A stretch of DNA of 64,000 nt from contig NC_045138.2 of the NCBI RefSeq assembly GCF_008831285.2, positions 30,909,934 to 30,973,933 of the forward strand, read 5' to 3'. Both the position numbers and the translations under genes were made by a program. The notes under the pieces are model-generated. The model saw nothing but the letters and a program-made list of their open reading frames with translations. It was not told where the DNA came from and ran no database searches. Position 1 is the first letter of the stretch. Each line of letters starts with the position of its first letter. Source of the stretch: Nymphaea colorata. Its lineage: Eukaryota; Streptophyta; Magnoliopsida; Nymphaeales; Nymphaeaceae. Shown in pieces: positions 35,501 to 50,700 of the stretch.

Positions 35501-36700
35501 TCTTTGATGTTCATCCACCTTCTTTCTTTCTCTGGATAACCAACGGTGGTGAAACGGGGAATCTTTGTGGTAGAGAGAGGGGGAAAAAAAGGTTGGCGTT
35601 GGAGGCTTGCAAATCAAGACTCCCCTTTTTTGAGGTTTTTAGTCCAACAATCAAATCCAATAATTGCAACAGCGAATTCGATGCACTCTTTCTTTGGCCA
35701 CCAAAATTCTCCAAGATCACTAGAATCTTCCTACCTTCCTCACCACTGCATTAAAGTCACTAAGCACAAGCCTCAGATTCCCAACTTTAATTCCTCTGTC
35801 TCTCTCTCATATGATAATTTTTTTTCTGCTCTTGGTTAATGGGTTTAGATAAATTTTTTCAGAAAAGTTTAATAAATTTATGCCTCTGCATCCATTTGGA
35901 CTAGGAATTATAAGATGTAACGTATGAAGACTATCCTTGTTCTTATGCCATGATCACCGAATGAAATGACCAGCCTGAATAATACTAGCTAGCTAGCTAC
36001 GACTCTGACTAAGGAGAATGTTAGGTCATTTCATCAGGGAGTGATGTTATCTGCTTCGTTAGAAAAGTTGGTAGTTGCCGGGGAGAGAAGGCGCAGCAGA
36101 ATCTCTCTCTCTATAAAGTCTCTGTATATCTTCAGCCTTGCCGCAGGGAATGCAAACTCCTGAATGTTGAATTCTCAGTAGTTGTTAACTTCAATGCCTT
36201 GATCTGATTGATTTTGTGTTGAAATGGTTGTTCCTCTATTCGAAGGAAAACAAAAGAGGACTTGGGTAGTTGTAATTCTTATGTAGACAAGTATTTGGAA
36301 ACCAAACGAGGAAATAAAAAATCTCTTGTGTGAAAATTTGAAGAAATTTTGAATTTTCACGAGCCAAGAGGAAGTACTGCACATGGTTTTCCACTTGATT
36401 CTTCATCCTCCATGTTGTAAACTCTTTTTTTTTTTTTCAGCTTTGCTGTTTCAAAGAAATTACCATCCTTTGCTTTATCGCTTTCTTTTTCACAGCCTTA
36501 CTTTATTCTTTGATCGCTCACTCCCTCTCTCTCCCCCTCTAAAAAGAGACTGATCCCCGATATCCCCTTCCTCGTCTTCTCATATTCCATTCATCCACAG
36601 CATCCCCGCCAGCTCCCTTAAACCTCTTATTCCACATTCACCACGATATCCCATTACATGAACTCATTGCCAAGGGAGAATTAGAAGAATTCAGAGAGAT
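31833..36700. other. Intergenic region and distal upstream region of the HHO-like gene
   Basis: No gene could be supported in 4.9 kb. There are several microsatellites: (AT)n at 32492-32546, TG/TA at 32698-32726, GA/TG at 34640-34676 and (CT)n at 35212-35236. A C/T-rich tract and TATA-like TCTATAAAG (about 36111-36119) lie about 600 bp before the HHO ATG and could mark its promoter, but this is only a suggestion. Confidence 0.45.
32492..32546. repeat. (AT)n microsatellite
   Basis: AT dinucleotide run of about 55 bp, one of the longest in the window. Short frames translating to YIYIYI across it are artefacts. Confidence 0.95.
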
Positions 36701-36712
36701 CAAGAGAAAGAG

Positions 36713-39700
36713 ATGAATCCTTCAACTGAGTTCAGCATAGAGGGCAAGCCCTGCAGCTTCTCCTTCCTCCTCAAGTCGCTGGGTGAGGAGTTGGACAAGA
36801 CCCACAAGCTCCAAGAGTTCATCAGCCGCCTGGAAGAGGAACGCCTCAAGATCGACGCCTTCAAACGTGAACTCCCGCTCTGCATGCAACTCCTCAACGA
36901 TGGTACATACCAGTCCCTCCTTCGTCTACCCTTCTTTAATTTGAGCTTCTTAATTTCCTGTTGAACACCATCATCAGAATACGTAACGCACGTGTAAGTT
37001 GACCAGTACACTTCTGTTGAATCTCATCCGCAATTCTCTCCCTTCCCCTCTCTCTTTCCCTCTCTGAAGGGGTGTACTCCAAATTCAAATCAGAAACGAA
37101 CGAAAGACAAGGCGTCAAAAATATCTTTTAAAGGAATATGATATGGTAACATGTTTGTAGATACTGATTTAGTAAGAAGCATACTTTTTGCTGTGAAAGA
37201 TATTGATTTTTTAGGAACAAACTTTTATTGGTATTTTTTGAAATCTACATTTAAACTGAAAAACTTATTAAGTTAAATACATGCTTCCTAGAAGTCACTC
37301 TTTAAGATTGCCCCCTGGTTAAACTGCACAAAAGTCAGAAATTCTAGCTGGCTGGCGATCGAAAAGCTCTTTAATGTCCTCAATCTCGAGGCGAACCATG
37401 GCCATAGCCAATTAGAGGCTTACCTCTTCCTTATGAATAGCCATGTGTCCTGCAGATTGATGGGACCCCGCTCCCCCCGGAGACATGGCTGTTCAGGTCG
37501 TCGAACCAACCAGCTTTTCAGGCGACAAACAACGCATGGCCAATGTTCAGGAAGTCGGTCGCCTGTTATATTATACTTTTGGAAGCCATGAACATATAGA
37601 ACATCCCACTATCAGAGTGTTCCACATAAAAGTTGTTTAATTCTTTCAAAAAGGTTTTGAAATCATTCTTATGTTTCCACCTTCGGTGATTGAGGTTTTG
37701 ATCGTTCGTTATCGTTTGTTTGGCCTGAAGATGAACAGCTAAAGTTTGAGATTTTTTTTTTTTTTGGTCTGGCCATGCAGCCATGGAAGCTTCCAGGCAG
37801 CAATTAGCAGCCGGCAGTCAGGCGAATCACAACCCCATGCCCGTTCTTGAGGAATTCATACCTCTTAAGCATCAGGAGACGTCAGAAAGAAGCCTCAACT
37901 GTACTGTTGATGCAACCACCGCAACGGCGGCCGGCACCGGAAGTTGGATGGCGACGACGCAGATATGGAGTCAATCCAATGATGGCAGCAAGAACCAAGG
38001 TCCTGCAGTTTCGATGGAGCCCGAGCATGGTCTGGTCGGAAGCTCTAAGCTGGCTTTGGACGTTAAACAGAGAGTCGGTGGCGCGTTTCTTCCTTTCTCC
38101 AAGGAAAGGAACGGTGCAACTCAGCAGGGTTTGAGATCCCAGCTGCCTGATCTGGAGCTTGCTCCCAGCGACAAGAACGGAGACGAGACCAAGCGGCCGG
38201 AGACGGTGGAGTTGGCAGTTCCAATCTCTAGAATCAAGGCTAATGATCAAAGCAGTGCAAGTCAAGGCAATTGCAACGGAGGCGGCGGTGTGGTGGGTGG
38301 AGCAACAGAAAAGATCAGCGGAAATGAGGTGCAAGCAGCAGGAGGGGGGCAGACTCACAGGAAACCCAGGAGATGTTGGTCGCCTGATCTACACCGGCGG
38401 TTTGTGAACGCTTTGCAGCAGTTAGGTGGTTCTCACGGTAATTACTACTTGAGGAGAGAGAGAGAGAGAGAGATGCATGAAAATCTAAATGATTCCATTT
38501 TTTAGATTATTGCCTAATACTTTCATTGCAAAGTTTGCTTATGAAAATCTGAATGCTTCTACATTTGAGATTCTTTCCTACCATTTCACAGCGAAGTCTG
38601 ATTTGGTGTTACCTTTGATTTATGCAGCGGCGACACCCAAGCAGATACGTGAACTGATGAAAGTTGACGGATTAACCAATGACGAAGTTAAAAGCCACCT
38701 ACAGGTCTCTCTCTCTCTCTCTCCCTGCCAGTTTATTTATAATTAGTCCCCAAGAAACTTTCGTGTTTCTGTATGTGACACCATACATTTAAAGCTGTTA
38801 CATCCCAAACAAAGTTGCTGAACAGCAGAAAAAGCACAACATGGTAATCTTTTATATGTAGATGAAAAACTGGTCCCAAAACTTTCCTTGGACTCACTAA
38901 CAGTGGCAGATATACAGTGGTTCTTTACTTTCCCCCTCGTTTGGGTATGAGAAGAGAAGTCGACCCCATCTTTAGTGTGACTACTTAGAGAACAATTTCA
39001 TAAAAATTATCGATAACTGGTACCTTAACTTGATGCCGCGCGTCTGCTGTTTCTCTATGTATGTATACTTAAAGATACATTTCAAATAAAAAAGAAGAAA
39101 AGCGCTGTTTCTTCACGTACAGTTTCTAGCTGCGAATGCAATGACCCAGTTCAGGATTTGGAGCAGATCTCAACTTGCTCTCTTGGAGCGCTTGGTTTTG
39201 TACCCAGAAAGGCTATGAACCAGCAAAACTAATGACATGAGAGAACTTTTTGATGCACAAACTAAGAAAAAGAAATTGTATAATAAGATGGTATTGGTAC
39301 CGCCATAACTCCAAAACTTTTTACATGTATAATAAGATATACTTGTCCAGAATTAATTTTGGTGGTTTCCCTCCACAAAACGCACTCTTCGTTACTGATT
39401 AGCCTAAAGTTTCCATGATTTGGTCTCCTTCAAGGAAGTTTCCATGGAACAAGCCATCTGAGATGCTTTAATTATTGTGTGGTGTACAGAAGTACAGGCT
39501 TCACACACGAAGGCCGAGCCCCACTCCACAGGCAGTGACAACCCCTGCAACTCAGCTGGTTGTTCTGGGTGGTATTTGGGTCCAGCCAGAGTACACAACA
39601 GCAGCCCACACCGCTGCAACCGGCATATACAGTGCCACCATAGCAGCGGCGGCAGCAGCACAATCAGCGCCGCCGACGACGCAGCCACTGCCACCAACTC

Positions 39701-40113
39701 ACTACTGCCATCCCTCCCCTCTACCTCAGGACTTCTGTACTCAACTAAGCACTCCTCCACACCACCAGCTCCGCCACGTCTACTGCGACCAGCAGTTGAC
39801 TGCTAACCACAATGGCAATGCTGGTGACAAGGACAAGAACGACAACAGTAACAGCGGTAGCGACGACAATAACAATAAGACTTCTTCGAATTCCCGGAGC
39901 TCGCCGCGGTCGAGCACTGCCGGCGAGCGATCCCAGAGCGTCGAGGAAGAAGGCAGGTCGGAGAGCGGGAGCTGGAGAGGGGAGAGCACCGAGAATGAGG
40001 GGGGCAGATCGATGGGAAGAGCTTTGTCTTTGAAGAGGAGGACCACGTTGAGGAGCGAAGAGGAGGAAGATGGTGAGGAAAGCACCGGAAGCGACATCAC
40101 CCTTAAGTTCTAG
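36713..40113 (+). CDS. HHO/NIGT1-type GARP (G2-like Myb) transcription factor
   Basis: Four coding exons by eye: 36713-36902, 37781-38437, 38628-38704, 39490-40113, giving 1548 bp and 515 residues with consistent phases. Residues 1-63 hold the N-terminal HHO motif ([20 protein letters not shown]), a short coiled-coil-like segment typical of HRS1/HHO proteins. The DNA-binding GARP domain (about 257-316) runs from [14 protein letters not shown] through [16 protein letters not shown] and [12 protein letters not shown] to KYRLHTRR, split by introns 2 and 3 as in the family. [14 protein letters not shown] follows, a conserved HHO block. The C-terminus is Asn/Ser-rich, then acidic. Members are nuclear repressors of nitrate and phosphate starvation responses, and some affect flowering. 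A DLEL stretch (exon 2) could be an EAR-like motif. The exact orthologue is not assigned. Confidence 0.9.
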
Positions 40114-41733
40114 GATTTTCTCGAAATATCATTGAGTTGCCTGATTACGTTTGAGGTGTTGCAGTTTTCCAGATGACCTTTTCCTTGGATTTTCTCTCTA
40201 TTTTACTTCTCTTTTTTTCTGGGGATCTTGGTATAAGGAGGGCGACCACGTAGTGCATGTTTATCATATTGATGTTGTAATTAGTTGAGGACGGGGCGAC
40301 GTCTTTGAATGTTCATTATCGACCAGGCAAAATCTCTCTCTATCTCTCTCGCTCTCTCTGTTGAACGAGTCTGTAGTTTTCACAATAAAAAGCAGAAAAG
40401 AAGAAGAAATTTTGCAAGGCTTAGAATATTATTCCAGTATCAACTACCCATCATCACGAACAAATACGTATGCTTTACTTGTTACGTCCTCCAAAGAGAT
40501 GAATGCACATGTCCGCGACTTTTTGGAGGATTCGGGCATCTGTCAGAAAGAGGGATTTATTCTGCTCTCTAGAACTGGTAGCTAATTCGGGCCAGAGCCG
40601 GAAGGAACTATAACAATGTGCAATTTTTTTAGAACCACTTTATCTGGAACAAAGTTAAAAAGTATCTCCTAGATGGAGAACTATTCCTCCTCGACGATGT
40701 TGCAATGGCGCTTTTGTTGATGGCTGGAGCTTTCGGGAAACGAGGCACCCCCACCAAGAATTAGCTCGGGGATCCTTCCAATTGAAAGTTACTCGCTCTT
40801 TTCAATCACAAGTTGCAATCAAAATTTTGTGATCTTCCATAGCTGTCGTCTCTCCTCTAAGCAGTCAAAATCGTGGCAACATGCAGGAAGCATCCATGCA
40901 ACATAACCAGGATGGACAGACACGCAACAGGATTTCTCTTCGCTTCATGAGGAATAAGAACAATCTCGCACTCCTCAGATCTGTGTAATGGATAAAGCAT
41001 CCCTGATTTCATAAGAGTCATTCCTTTAATTGTGCCTTCATCCTTGAAATCATGCCTGTTAGATTCCAGTCTGTGATCGTCTCTGATCCTAAAGACTATG
41101 AAGATCATATCTACAATCCATAAACAGATCCCAGAAGAGGGAAAATGAGGATGGAAATGAAGTATTATATGATCCAAGAATGTCTTGTAACTCACTCCAT
41201 TTGTTCCAGAGGAGTTGAGAATGGAGTTTGTCCTCCAGTTATAAAGCAATGACCGGTCAGCCACCTATATAAGTTAGACCAGACAATAAATTCCCTGCCC
41301 AACATGCCAGCGTCTTTACCTACGTCTTTTCTTACCTGTGTGTGTGTGTGTGAACGTGCTGTACATATGTGCACAACTTGTCACGACATGTTGAACTAAG
41401 AGATTTCTATTAACAATGTTCTCAAAAGAATAATGTCTTTCGATAACTTGAAATGTTCCCGATAGGAGGTAGGAACTGAAAGGTGAATGATGTTTCTACA
41501 GTCTAGCTAATTAATTAGATGCAACTACTAATATAAATGAACATGGAAGATTCAACTTGACAATGAAACAAAATCCAGGAATCCTATAGAAAAACTAAAG
41601 ACAGGCCTTTGAAGCAGAGTAGACATCAAAACAAAGAAAATAAAACAAAAATGGTTTCGGAGTGCTTGATGTCAGCAGGAACCAAATTTGTTCTTCGCAG
41701 TTCATTAGTTCCATGATAGTGCAATTGAATGGG
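40114..41733. other. Convergent intergenic region between HHO-like and BASS2-like genes
   Basis: Holds the 3' untranslated regions of both convergent genes. AATAAA-like words occur (for example 40384). The short frames seen here lack family resemblance. There is a (GT)n run at about 41337-41352. Confidence 0.5.
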
Positions 41734-44700
41734 TCACTCCCTGAAGTCATCCTTATCATCAGCTGGAATTTGCCTGTTTCGCCAAAAGACAGCAAGTGCG
41801 CTTCCACCAAGCTGAAATAGAAGGCCAAAACCACCAACAAGGACATTTGTTACAAACAATTGACGAAATGTGAAGTCTTTTAGAAATATTTGCTTTGGCG
41901 TTGGATCAGGAACATACGGCCATGCAGACAACACTAACAGCCGAAGGCACAGCAACAAGCGGATTGGTGAAGTGCTTTTGAGCAAGTAAAAAACCAAGTG
42001 CTGAGCTCTGATAAGGGCAACAAACAAGAGAAAAATTAAGGCACCAAAACCAACTAAACAATTGAACATTCAGGTAAACAATAAAAATAAAACACTTAAC
42101 TTTTGCAAAAAGGAGCTTAGAAGAGAACCTGGAAATGATGAAGAGAAGTAATTTCATAGATGATAGATATTTCTACTATAAGCTCCACGAAATATCCATT
42201 GCCAATAAAGACTAACAGATGAAACTGAGCTAGCTATACCTGATTTTAGCATCCATGATCCGATAACACTTTCCTAGTTTTCGTAATTAAACACTCGAAT
42301 AGTAATTTTCCCAACTCTTTCTAGCTAGGCGCCAAATTCTCCTAATTTGTCAAAATTTGTCAGTTGACCAAGCTTGACATTTCTTGATTACATCCATTTG
42401 TGAAATCCTTCAAGTTTGTCTAGTTTATGCCATGTGAAATTTCCGGGAAAAATGGGATACCTACTGAGAATGTGATACTCGCTGACCTCAGATGTAACAT
42501 GCACTCTTGAATTGTGCACAGCCCCTGGTCGGACCAGTGTAGAGCTCATTTTCAATAAGATGTTGTAATATCTGGAACTTCACAATCCTGAATTTCCATT
42601 TGCAACAATCATTGTTCTTTTAATCAATAATGAACCACTTTGAAGGATGCTTCTACTATTTCAAAAGACAACTTAGTACTGGAGGTAAATATTTAATTGT
42701 GCATATCCACCTTATCATGAACGTAATATAAACACGTCTTATCTCTTCCCCACTTGCAATGGCATGTGACGTTGCAAAAAGTTATTTCTCAAGAGCCTAA
42801 GAAGATTACTCATTTAACTTCATGAATGTAATGAAAATAGTTCCGTGTTTGAAGAATTATTAACATTACATTTTTGCAGAACGTAGCAATAGTGCAATAC
42901 AACTAAAGAAATTGTTGTTTTCCTCATCTTTCAAGTTTCAACTGAACACAGGCTATTTTTCAGAAAAAATAGTATATGTCCTGGTACTCTGGTAGCGTGT
43001 GACAAAACACCATGCCAGTAGGAGCCTTAATAAGTCATCTGATTTTCTCTTCAACTATCTATATAATTTTGTTTCATGCACAATTCTGAACACAAAAACT
43101 GGGGACAAGGGGGATGAGAAAAAAATCAAGAGAAAGCCGAAAGTACTGCAGCAGATCAGAATGTGAATGGTGAAAGAAAGGGCTTCAAAAAGGTGCTGCT
43201 TAGCAAAGTTTTTAAATCAATGGATAAGTTAAAAAAAACAACACAATGATAGAGGCAAAAAACACATAATTACCTGCATCCCGCACTCAATAGAAATCGT
43301 TCGGCATGTAGATTCACCAAAAGATGAAAATTTTGAAAGCCAATAACCAAGGCCAAAGGCAGCAACATGCAGAAGGGCTACAGGAAGTATCAACTGTCCA
43401 CCTTGAGCCTTCAAAACTTCTGAAACTTGACCAATCTTTGGACAAGAAAATATTATCATAAGCAAGAGTAGCAGCAAATGCTTGGAAAATTGGAGATGAA
43501 CAAATTGTTCATCTTGTTCATAAAAGGTCTCCTAAAAAATAGGATAAGTTACCATCAGCATTTGTCTACTTACAGGGCTAGCGCAAAGCAGGGTTGTCAA
43601 AATAACCCCTATTAATGGTGTCACCGTGATTATACGCTCCGTAAACTTTGGAAAATATTCATGTGACAACACTGAGAAAGAACATATTAGCAAGCAGGTT
43701 TTTATAACAACAGACAGATGTCTGTCTTGCATAACATTTATGGACATCCGTAAACCTTTTTATACCTCCAACAATAGTAGGCACAAGAACAACTTGAAAT
43801 GTGCTAATTGCAAGGCCCTGCATGTCAAAAGAACAGATTAAAGACAAACATGAGACTGATAGCACAAGATGTCCATTCATGTACAGCTTAGCATAGTATA
43901 ACAAGGGGATTCATACAATCAGATGTCTATAAACAATATTTTGGCTTGACACTACTGTTTGACCCCATCCCTCTTATCATTGGTCAAAGTCACAGCAAAA
44001 AATAGAGAGAGAGGGCATTCAATTTGTCAGTTCGATTTTTTTTTAACATGAATCCTATCATCTGCCACATAAGATGAAACATATGATATAGCCTTAACAA
44101 AATAAAATATTTATTGATATCACTAAGTCACAAAGAACAATAGGAGTATCTATAAAATCCATAACTGGAAATAAATTCTCAAGTCCATAAGAAGATTCCA
44201 AACCAAGCATGTCCATTCATGTACAGCTCAGCAATAATATTTATAAAGGGATTGATTCAATTAGATGACCACAAGCAATATTGTGGCCTTGACAGTCGAC
44301 ACTGCTGGTCGTCCCCATCCTTGGTATCACTGGGCAAAGCCGCAGCAAGGAGGGGAGAGAGAGAGAGAGAGAGACAGCATTCAATTTGTCAGTTTGATTT
44401 TTTTTTTAACATGAATCCTGTTATCAGCCACATAACATGAAACGTATGAAATATCCCCAACAAAATAAAATATTTATTGATATGAAAGTCACGAAGCAAA
44501 ATAGAAGTATTTATAAAAATTCTCAAGAGCATAGCTCCATCAAGGGTTAGGAGAAGTACTTTTGCAAAACCTGGTCATGCAACTATGGAATTTTTTACCA
44601 ATAAACACATAATGTCCTTATATTCTAAAATTTACAAATGTAACATTAACATATATCATTGTGGCACAGTGTTGAATGTGGGTATCCACATTCACAATCA

Positions 44701-47700
44701 CAGCAGCTAGCTTGTCCAATGAAAGCATTTTTTGTAGAAATCATCACAGGTTTAAAGCTTAAATCAGATAATAAGACACCACATGTAAGGAATCTGCAAC
44801 GCTTAAGTATGCACATCTTACAGCTGCATCAACAGGAACAAGCTGTCCAGCAAGAAGTTTTGTCAGCAGAGGGGTCATAATGATAGCACCAATTGTTGAG
44901 CAACTGCAAAATATAGAAAGTAAAAAATTTGTCCAAGCATGATCAACAAGCACTGTCAAAGATTAACCATTAAGAAGTCAGAAACGCCAAAATTCTTTCC
45001 AAGACAATGATAATCAATTTTTTTGGCTACCTTCAATAAGAAGATAATAAATAAGAATAACAATTTAACAGCCCCTAAATGATTTCACCATGTGGATCAT
45101 GGATTCATGGGGTTCTGAAGTACAGTTTTCTGGACCAAGATCAATGGAGTGCTGGAATCTTCACAATTATGTTAACTATAATTTTTATTTCTTACAAAAT
45201 GAAGCCAAAGAACTTAACAGAAACCATGAAAATGCAAAATATGGTCTAGGAAGGCAAAGAATGCAAAACCTGTCAGCCACATGGTTACAGTTTCACATCC
45301 TAAGTTATCCAATTTTTGACACAAGCATAGTCTGACAGTCATTCCAATGTTTCCCTCATCCCCAATGTAAATAAACTCATCAAAACAACTGCCACATCTC
45401 CTTTTCTGTATGTCAAATTTCATGGAAGGGAATCTTGAATTCTTGATTAGATGCATAAATCACAACCCAAAACTGAAATTATGCCTCCTCATTGCCATTG
45501 TTCTTCCCAATAAAGAAATTGCATTATGATGTAAGTTGTAAACAGACATAAATCAGAAGTTTGGGTCGTTCCAATTCTAGTCTTCTTTAGCATTTTATAT
45601 GTAACAAATCCTTCTTAACTTTGTGAAAGAAGCTAACTTCTACTCCTATGTTTTTGTTGAATTTGCAAGGATCACCCATTACCTTACAGTACATCCAATA
45701 AAAGAGCTCGCCACTACTTTAAGCCAATCTGGGCTCATTGTTTGGGTATAACTCCAGTCATGACTCCCTAAATCTCAATATCATCACATTGATTGCATTA
45801 GCTTGATGGAGAAAGCTGATTTAACCAAAATATTCTCCAATATAATGAACAACACACTTTAACTTTTACCATACAGCTTCACCGGATTCAGCTCAAAAAT
45901 GACAGCATAAGATGGCTGCCAGTATCATAATTGAGTAAAGAAAAGGAATACAAGAAAGCAGCAAATTATGCCTGAGTGTATCTTCATTTGTTGTAAACTT
46001 GTAATCTTACTTCTAGGATCTCCAAATGCATCCATGCATCATTCATATTTTCAAATTTACAATCACAATCACCCAAACAGAAACATGAAGCCAACATAAA
46101 GATTAATAGGTGAACATGACAAGCTATTTGTATTAAATATTTAAAGTGGTGCTCCACAAAAGTGAACTACAAAGCAAGAATGGCAACATAGAAAACAGAG
46201 GTTACACTTACGTTGTCATCAGAACTGAAAGTGCAACATTTCCTTTCGATATATAGGTGGCTACATTTGACGCTTGTCCTCCAGGACAGCAGGAGACCAG
46301 AATTAGACCAGTTGCAAGAGGAGCAGATAGCTTCAAAGACTATTGAATCAAGTAAATCAGATATACAGGTGTGAAGATTAATATTCACTAAACTAAAATC
46401 TGACATTGTTCATCTATGCATATAATGCATGCTCTGCAATGGCAGTTTACGGTACAATTATATGGAAAATAGGTATATAAAGAATCATTATTACATCAAA
46501 AAATTAAACATTGCCATGAGTACAATACCTGCTTCCACCAAGCCTATGCACTATGAAAACATGAAACATATGGAGCAGGAAGAAAACTTGATTCTCTTTT
46601 TTTGGGGTTTGGGAGCTTGAAGACATAGAGATGCCTCATGCCCCTACTAACTGTGAATGGAGAAAATCAAACAGCTGATCTGTTTGCTAAACCTGAGATT
46701 AGCTTTTGAAGACCAAACAAATACATGATCCTAAACACCAAATGCAGGCTCAAGCAATAAATGTAGGTGAATACATGCCCATAACTTCATAAAACTAGTG
46801 TAGGGAGCACAATCACAAATATCACTCTCACGAATTTCCCAAGAGGGTTTGTCTCGGTACTTTTACACAAACTTGGGATTTTTTTATCCCAGATAAGATC
46901 CATTTATGATCATGAGATCCTTTCCTATCATATAGGAAGAACTGTTACAAAATATCCTCTGAAGTAGTTGCTTGGTAGATCCTATTAAGATGAAGATAAG
47001 GAAGGGGCTTAGATAATAACATACCATGGCAATCAGAAAGCCCAATAAAGGCTTCACCAAGTATTGCGCGAGGAATCCTACACCAACCTGCACAAATGAG
47101 TCAAGTTATTCTGTAAAAAGTAAGAACATTCAGTAAATTGGGGGAAAGGGATTGTGGTGGTGGGATGGTGTGCATGAGAAAGGATATACAGCCACAGCTC
47201 ATTTTAAGGGCTTGGCTAACCCAGCTTGATTATAACTGAGTTCATTTTCAGAGCATGATCATGTCATGGCATGGTCAAGATCCAACAAGCTAAAAGCATA
47301 TTTTGATACTTAATACCAGTTCACGTGGAAAAATCAGCATGATGACAACTAGTCCACATTTAGAGCATGGTCCAGTCATGTCATCATCAAGTAACAACAT
47401 GCTAAAGCATATCTTATTATACTGGTTGAACAATTAAGTAAAACACAGTTTTCCCAAAGTCAGTGCCATATTCATTGCATGGCCATTGCACCAGTGTGGC
47501 TTGTCCTAGGATGGACAAACCCAACTATTGACTTGGACCTCACTGGAGAAAATCTTGACCAATCAGAATTCACCTAGTTTTAAACAGGATCAGCCATTTG
47601 CAGTTATAACCAAGCTAGTTCAGTGTGTCAGAAGTCCCAAACTGTTCCACCACACCTTTTGTTTTAAATATTTCTCTTACTGCATATGAATAGGTTTTAA

Positions 47701-50700
47701 ATCCTACCGTCCATGGATTCCGCATACATCGTCTGAAGTCCTCAAATGTCAATGTCAACCCCATAGATAGCATGAGAAAACCTAACCCAAGAGTGAAAAG
47801 ATCAGTTTCTAGCCATGTCACCTGCAAGTCAATGAAATCATTTCCCAAGTCAACCAACCTGAAACTTCAAAATATTTCTTCAATTCCAGCCAGTAAATTA
47901 ATAGCATTTCATAATCAAATACTTAAAACAGTAGTCAGAGAAATGGAAGAACAAGGTTACCGCAGATGGCTTGTATATGCCAATAATAGTTCCCAAAATA
48001 ACCTGTAAATCATACAATAGTAAAAATTTTAAGTATATGACTTAATTATCATAAATGGAAAATGCAGATCACAGAAAATGAACTCACCCATAGAGGAAAT
48101 AAAGTTGTCAGTAACTCAATTATCCTCTCATACTGGCTCATCCCATCTGTGCTGCTTCTCGGGATATCTCCAGAAACATTGGCTTCTGCTTGGCACAGAA
48201 CTTGTTGACTCCTGAGAATCAGTAAGTAAGAATTGCTCTGTCAAAGATAGCTTGCTTATCCAATAATAACTGAAGAACTCAAGTATTGCCTCAGAAGATA
48301 AAAGGCCGATAGTTTAACTTTCTTTTGTTCATGTGACTGTCCAGGACTGGCCACAGGGACTACCAATTTGACCTTTATAGTGCTTTAATAATATCAGAAT
48401 ATTGCCATCTGAGGTTAACATATTAAAAGTTACATCAGTTGTTCTGTATTAAAGCTTACAGTTGAACAGATTCTGCCATGCACAAGCTTTGAGAAATGAC
48501 ACCACTAGATGGCCCAGCCTCAGAAGCTGGACCATGATATCTAGAAATATGCACTCCTAACATGGCACCTACATTTATTGGGCATCTCTTTCAGATTTCG
48601 CCATATGGACGCCATGTTCAAGAACCAAGGAGTTATGGACCAGATTCATAAAGCTTCAAAATAACAGCATTTTTTCAGCATATAAAAATTGATATGTACA
48701 TAACTTTTGTATAATATGTTGCTTCCTAGGTTAAAAGAAAAACATATGAATACATCATAGTTGCAAAAAGCAACAAACAGGGTGCAAAACAGAATCCAGA
48801 AACAATGATTGCAAACTTTTAGAGGATTAGACACAATAAGATAAGAACAATCCAGGAATCATTTACTGACACATTGGTACTTAGCATCTGTACTGTTTCA
48901 GCATGACATGCACATAAATAAACATCATGAACATAAGCAAACTTCTACTGACTCAGTCAACATTATCTGACTAACTACATCTTTGTCTTATGTCTTAACT
49001 TGTCCATTTCATGCATAATGTTGTCACTTTTCAGTTTTCACTAATTTTGTTACCAATTAGTATAGGAATAGCAGTTATGAAATGCTAACTAAGAATTTGG
49101 ACCTTGAATATCATCATGCCTTATCATAACAAGAGTGGTTAGCTGAATGCTAGAAGCAGTCCATTGCCTATTTATTTTCAGAGGCATAAACATCACATTG
49201 AATCATCTTTTGCAGGAAGAAATTGAAATATGTCAACTGATCTCTCCAAACGAGTGGATGCTGTGCTCACCAAGTATACGTAGAGCCTGCACTTCTCTAT
49301 TTGATTTCCAATTCATTTGGTCAACCCACTGGAAACTATTATGTTATCACCATTTCCTAGATCAATCTATCTCACACCATACAACTCATGGAGCAGCTTT
49401 CGCAACAAGGCATTTCTTGAAGTTCTTTCCAAGATGTGTTTTTTCTTAGGAAATCTTGAAAATGTGTTTCAGATTTAGAACTTTAAAAAGTAACAAAGAA
49501 TAATAAGATAAAATATGAGATGGTATATTTCTGAATTTTTTTTGACAAGGATGTTAAAAGTAATCTCTCTAAAACAACAAGGAACAAAAAAAACAAAAAA
49601 AAAAAATCACATACTCAAAAATATAAGAAAGGGAAGATTTCTTATATATTTTGAAGAATATAAAGAATATCTTAACATGATCTTATGCCAATTTGTTTTT
49701 CAATAATATTTGATAACCATGTGATATTGTGATGATATTATCAACTTAGCTTCAATATGATGATAATATTGCAATGTTTCCAAAATATCAGTGGTATTGT
49801 TGACTATGACTCAACAAAAGCCTATTGTACTCAAACCTCACAAGTGCTTCTTAAATCATGGAGTGGAAGAAACTTTTTGAAGAGAAAATATTTTCATGAA
49901 GGCATCTTCATTAAAGAAATTAAATAAGCACTCCCGCTGTTCAACCTATTAACCTTTATTTTGTTCATAAGATTCATCTACAGCTTATTTCCAACTCTGA
50001 CATTTTCTTAAACATTACACTGACAGTTTAACAAGAGCATCGGACAATGTCTATTCAAGATCACTTAATCCTTGACAACATTCAACAAATTTAATCACCT
50101 GTCCATCATGCGCCATTTTAATCTAACAGCGCAAAACCTCAGATTGTCATTGATTGCTAAACATGAACCAGAACTGCTTAACAGGGACCGCCTTGTGGAG
50201 GACCATCCCCAGCACTATAAGAAAAATTAATAAACGTCCAAACCTTCAAAATACCTGGGATAAATTCATAAGTCTGTCAGGTCTCTGAACAAAATGGTTA
50301 ACAAGACTCATCCCGAAAGTTTCCAAAACTCTTTTTACATTGGTTTGTTAACTGTGTTTTTCCTTGCAATCAAATCAATACAAATAACAAACATGCAAGT
50401 CTATGAAAAACAGTTTTGCACAGTGGTTTGGCCACAAATGAAACAGTGGAAAACTACATTGCACCTTCTAAGGGAGTGAAGAATGCAACGCAAAGCATTG
50501 TTAAGAATCTCTTATATTCTTCTAAAAACTCAGCACAGCATTTTTCTTTGGTTGAAACTTACTTTCCCCACCTAAAATAAGAAACACACACAGGCACATA
50601 CACACACACTCCAACCCCCATAAGCTTTAAAATATACCAGTTATTGTAGGCCTGTAAATTTCCATTTATATACAAGACAACGTGAAGAATATTTCCTTGT

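Noticed and set aside
37882-38358. 158-residue minus-strand frame
   Set aside because: Antisense shadow of HHO exon 2.
39780-40100. Minus-strand Ser/Leu-rich frame
   Set aside because: Antisense shadow of HHO exon 4, which is rich in Asn/Ser and acidic codons.
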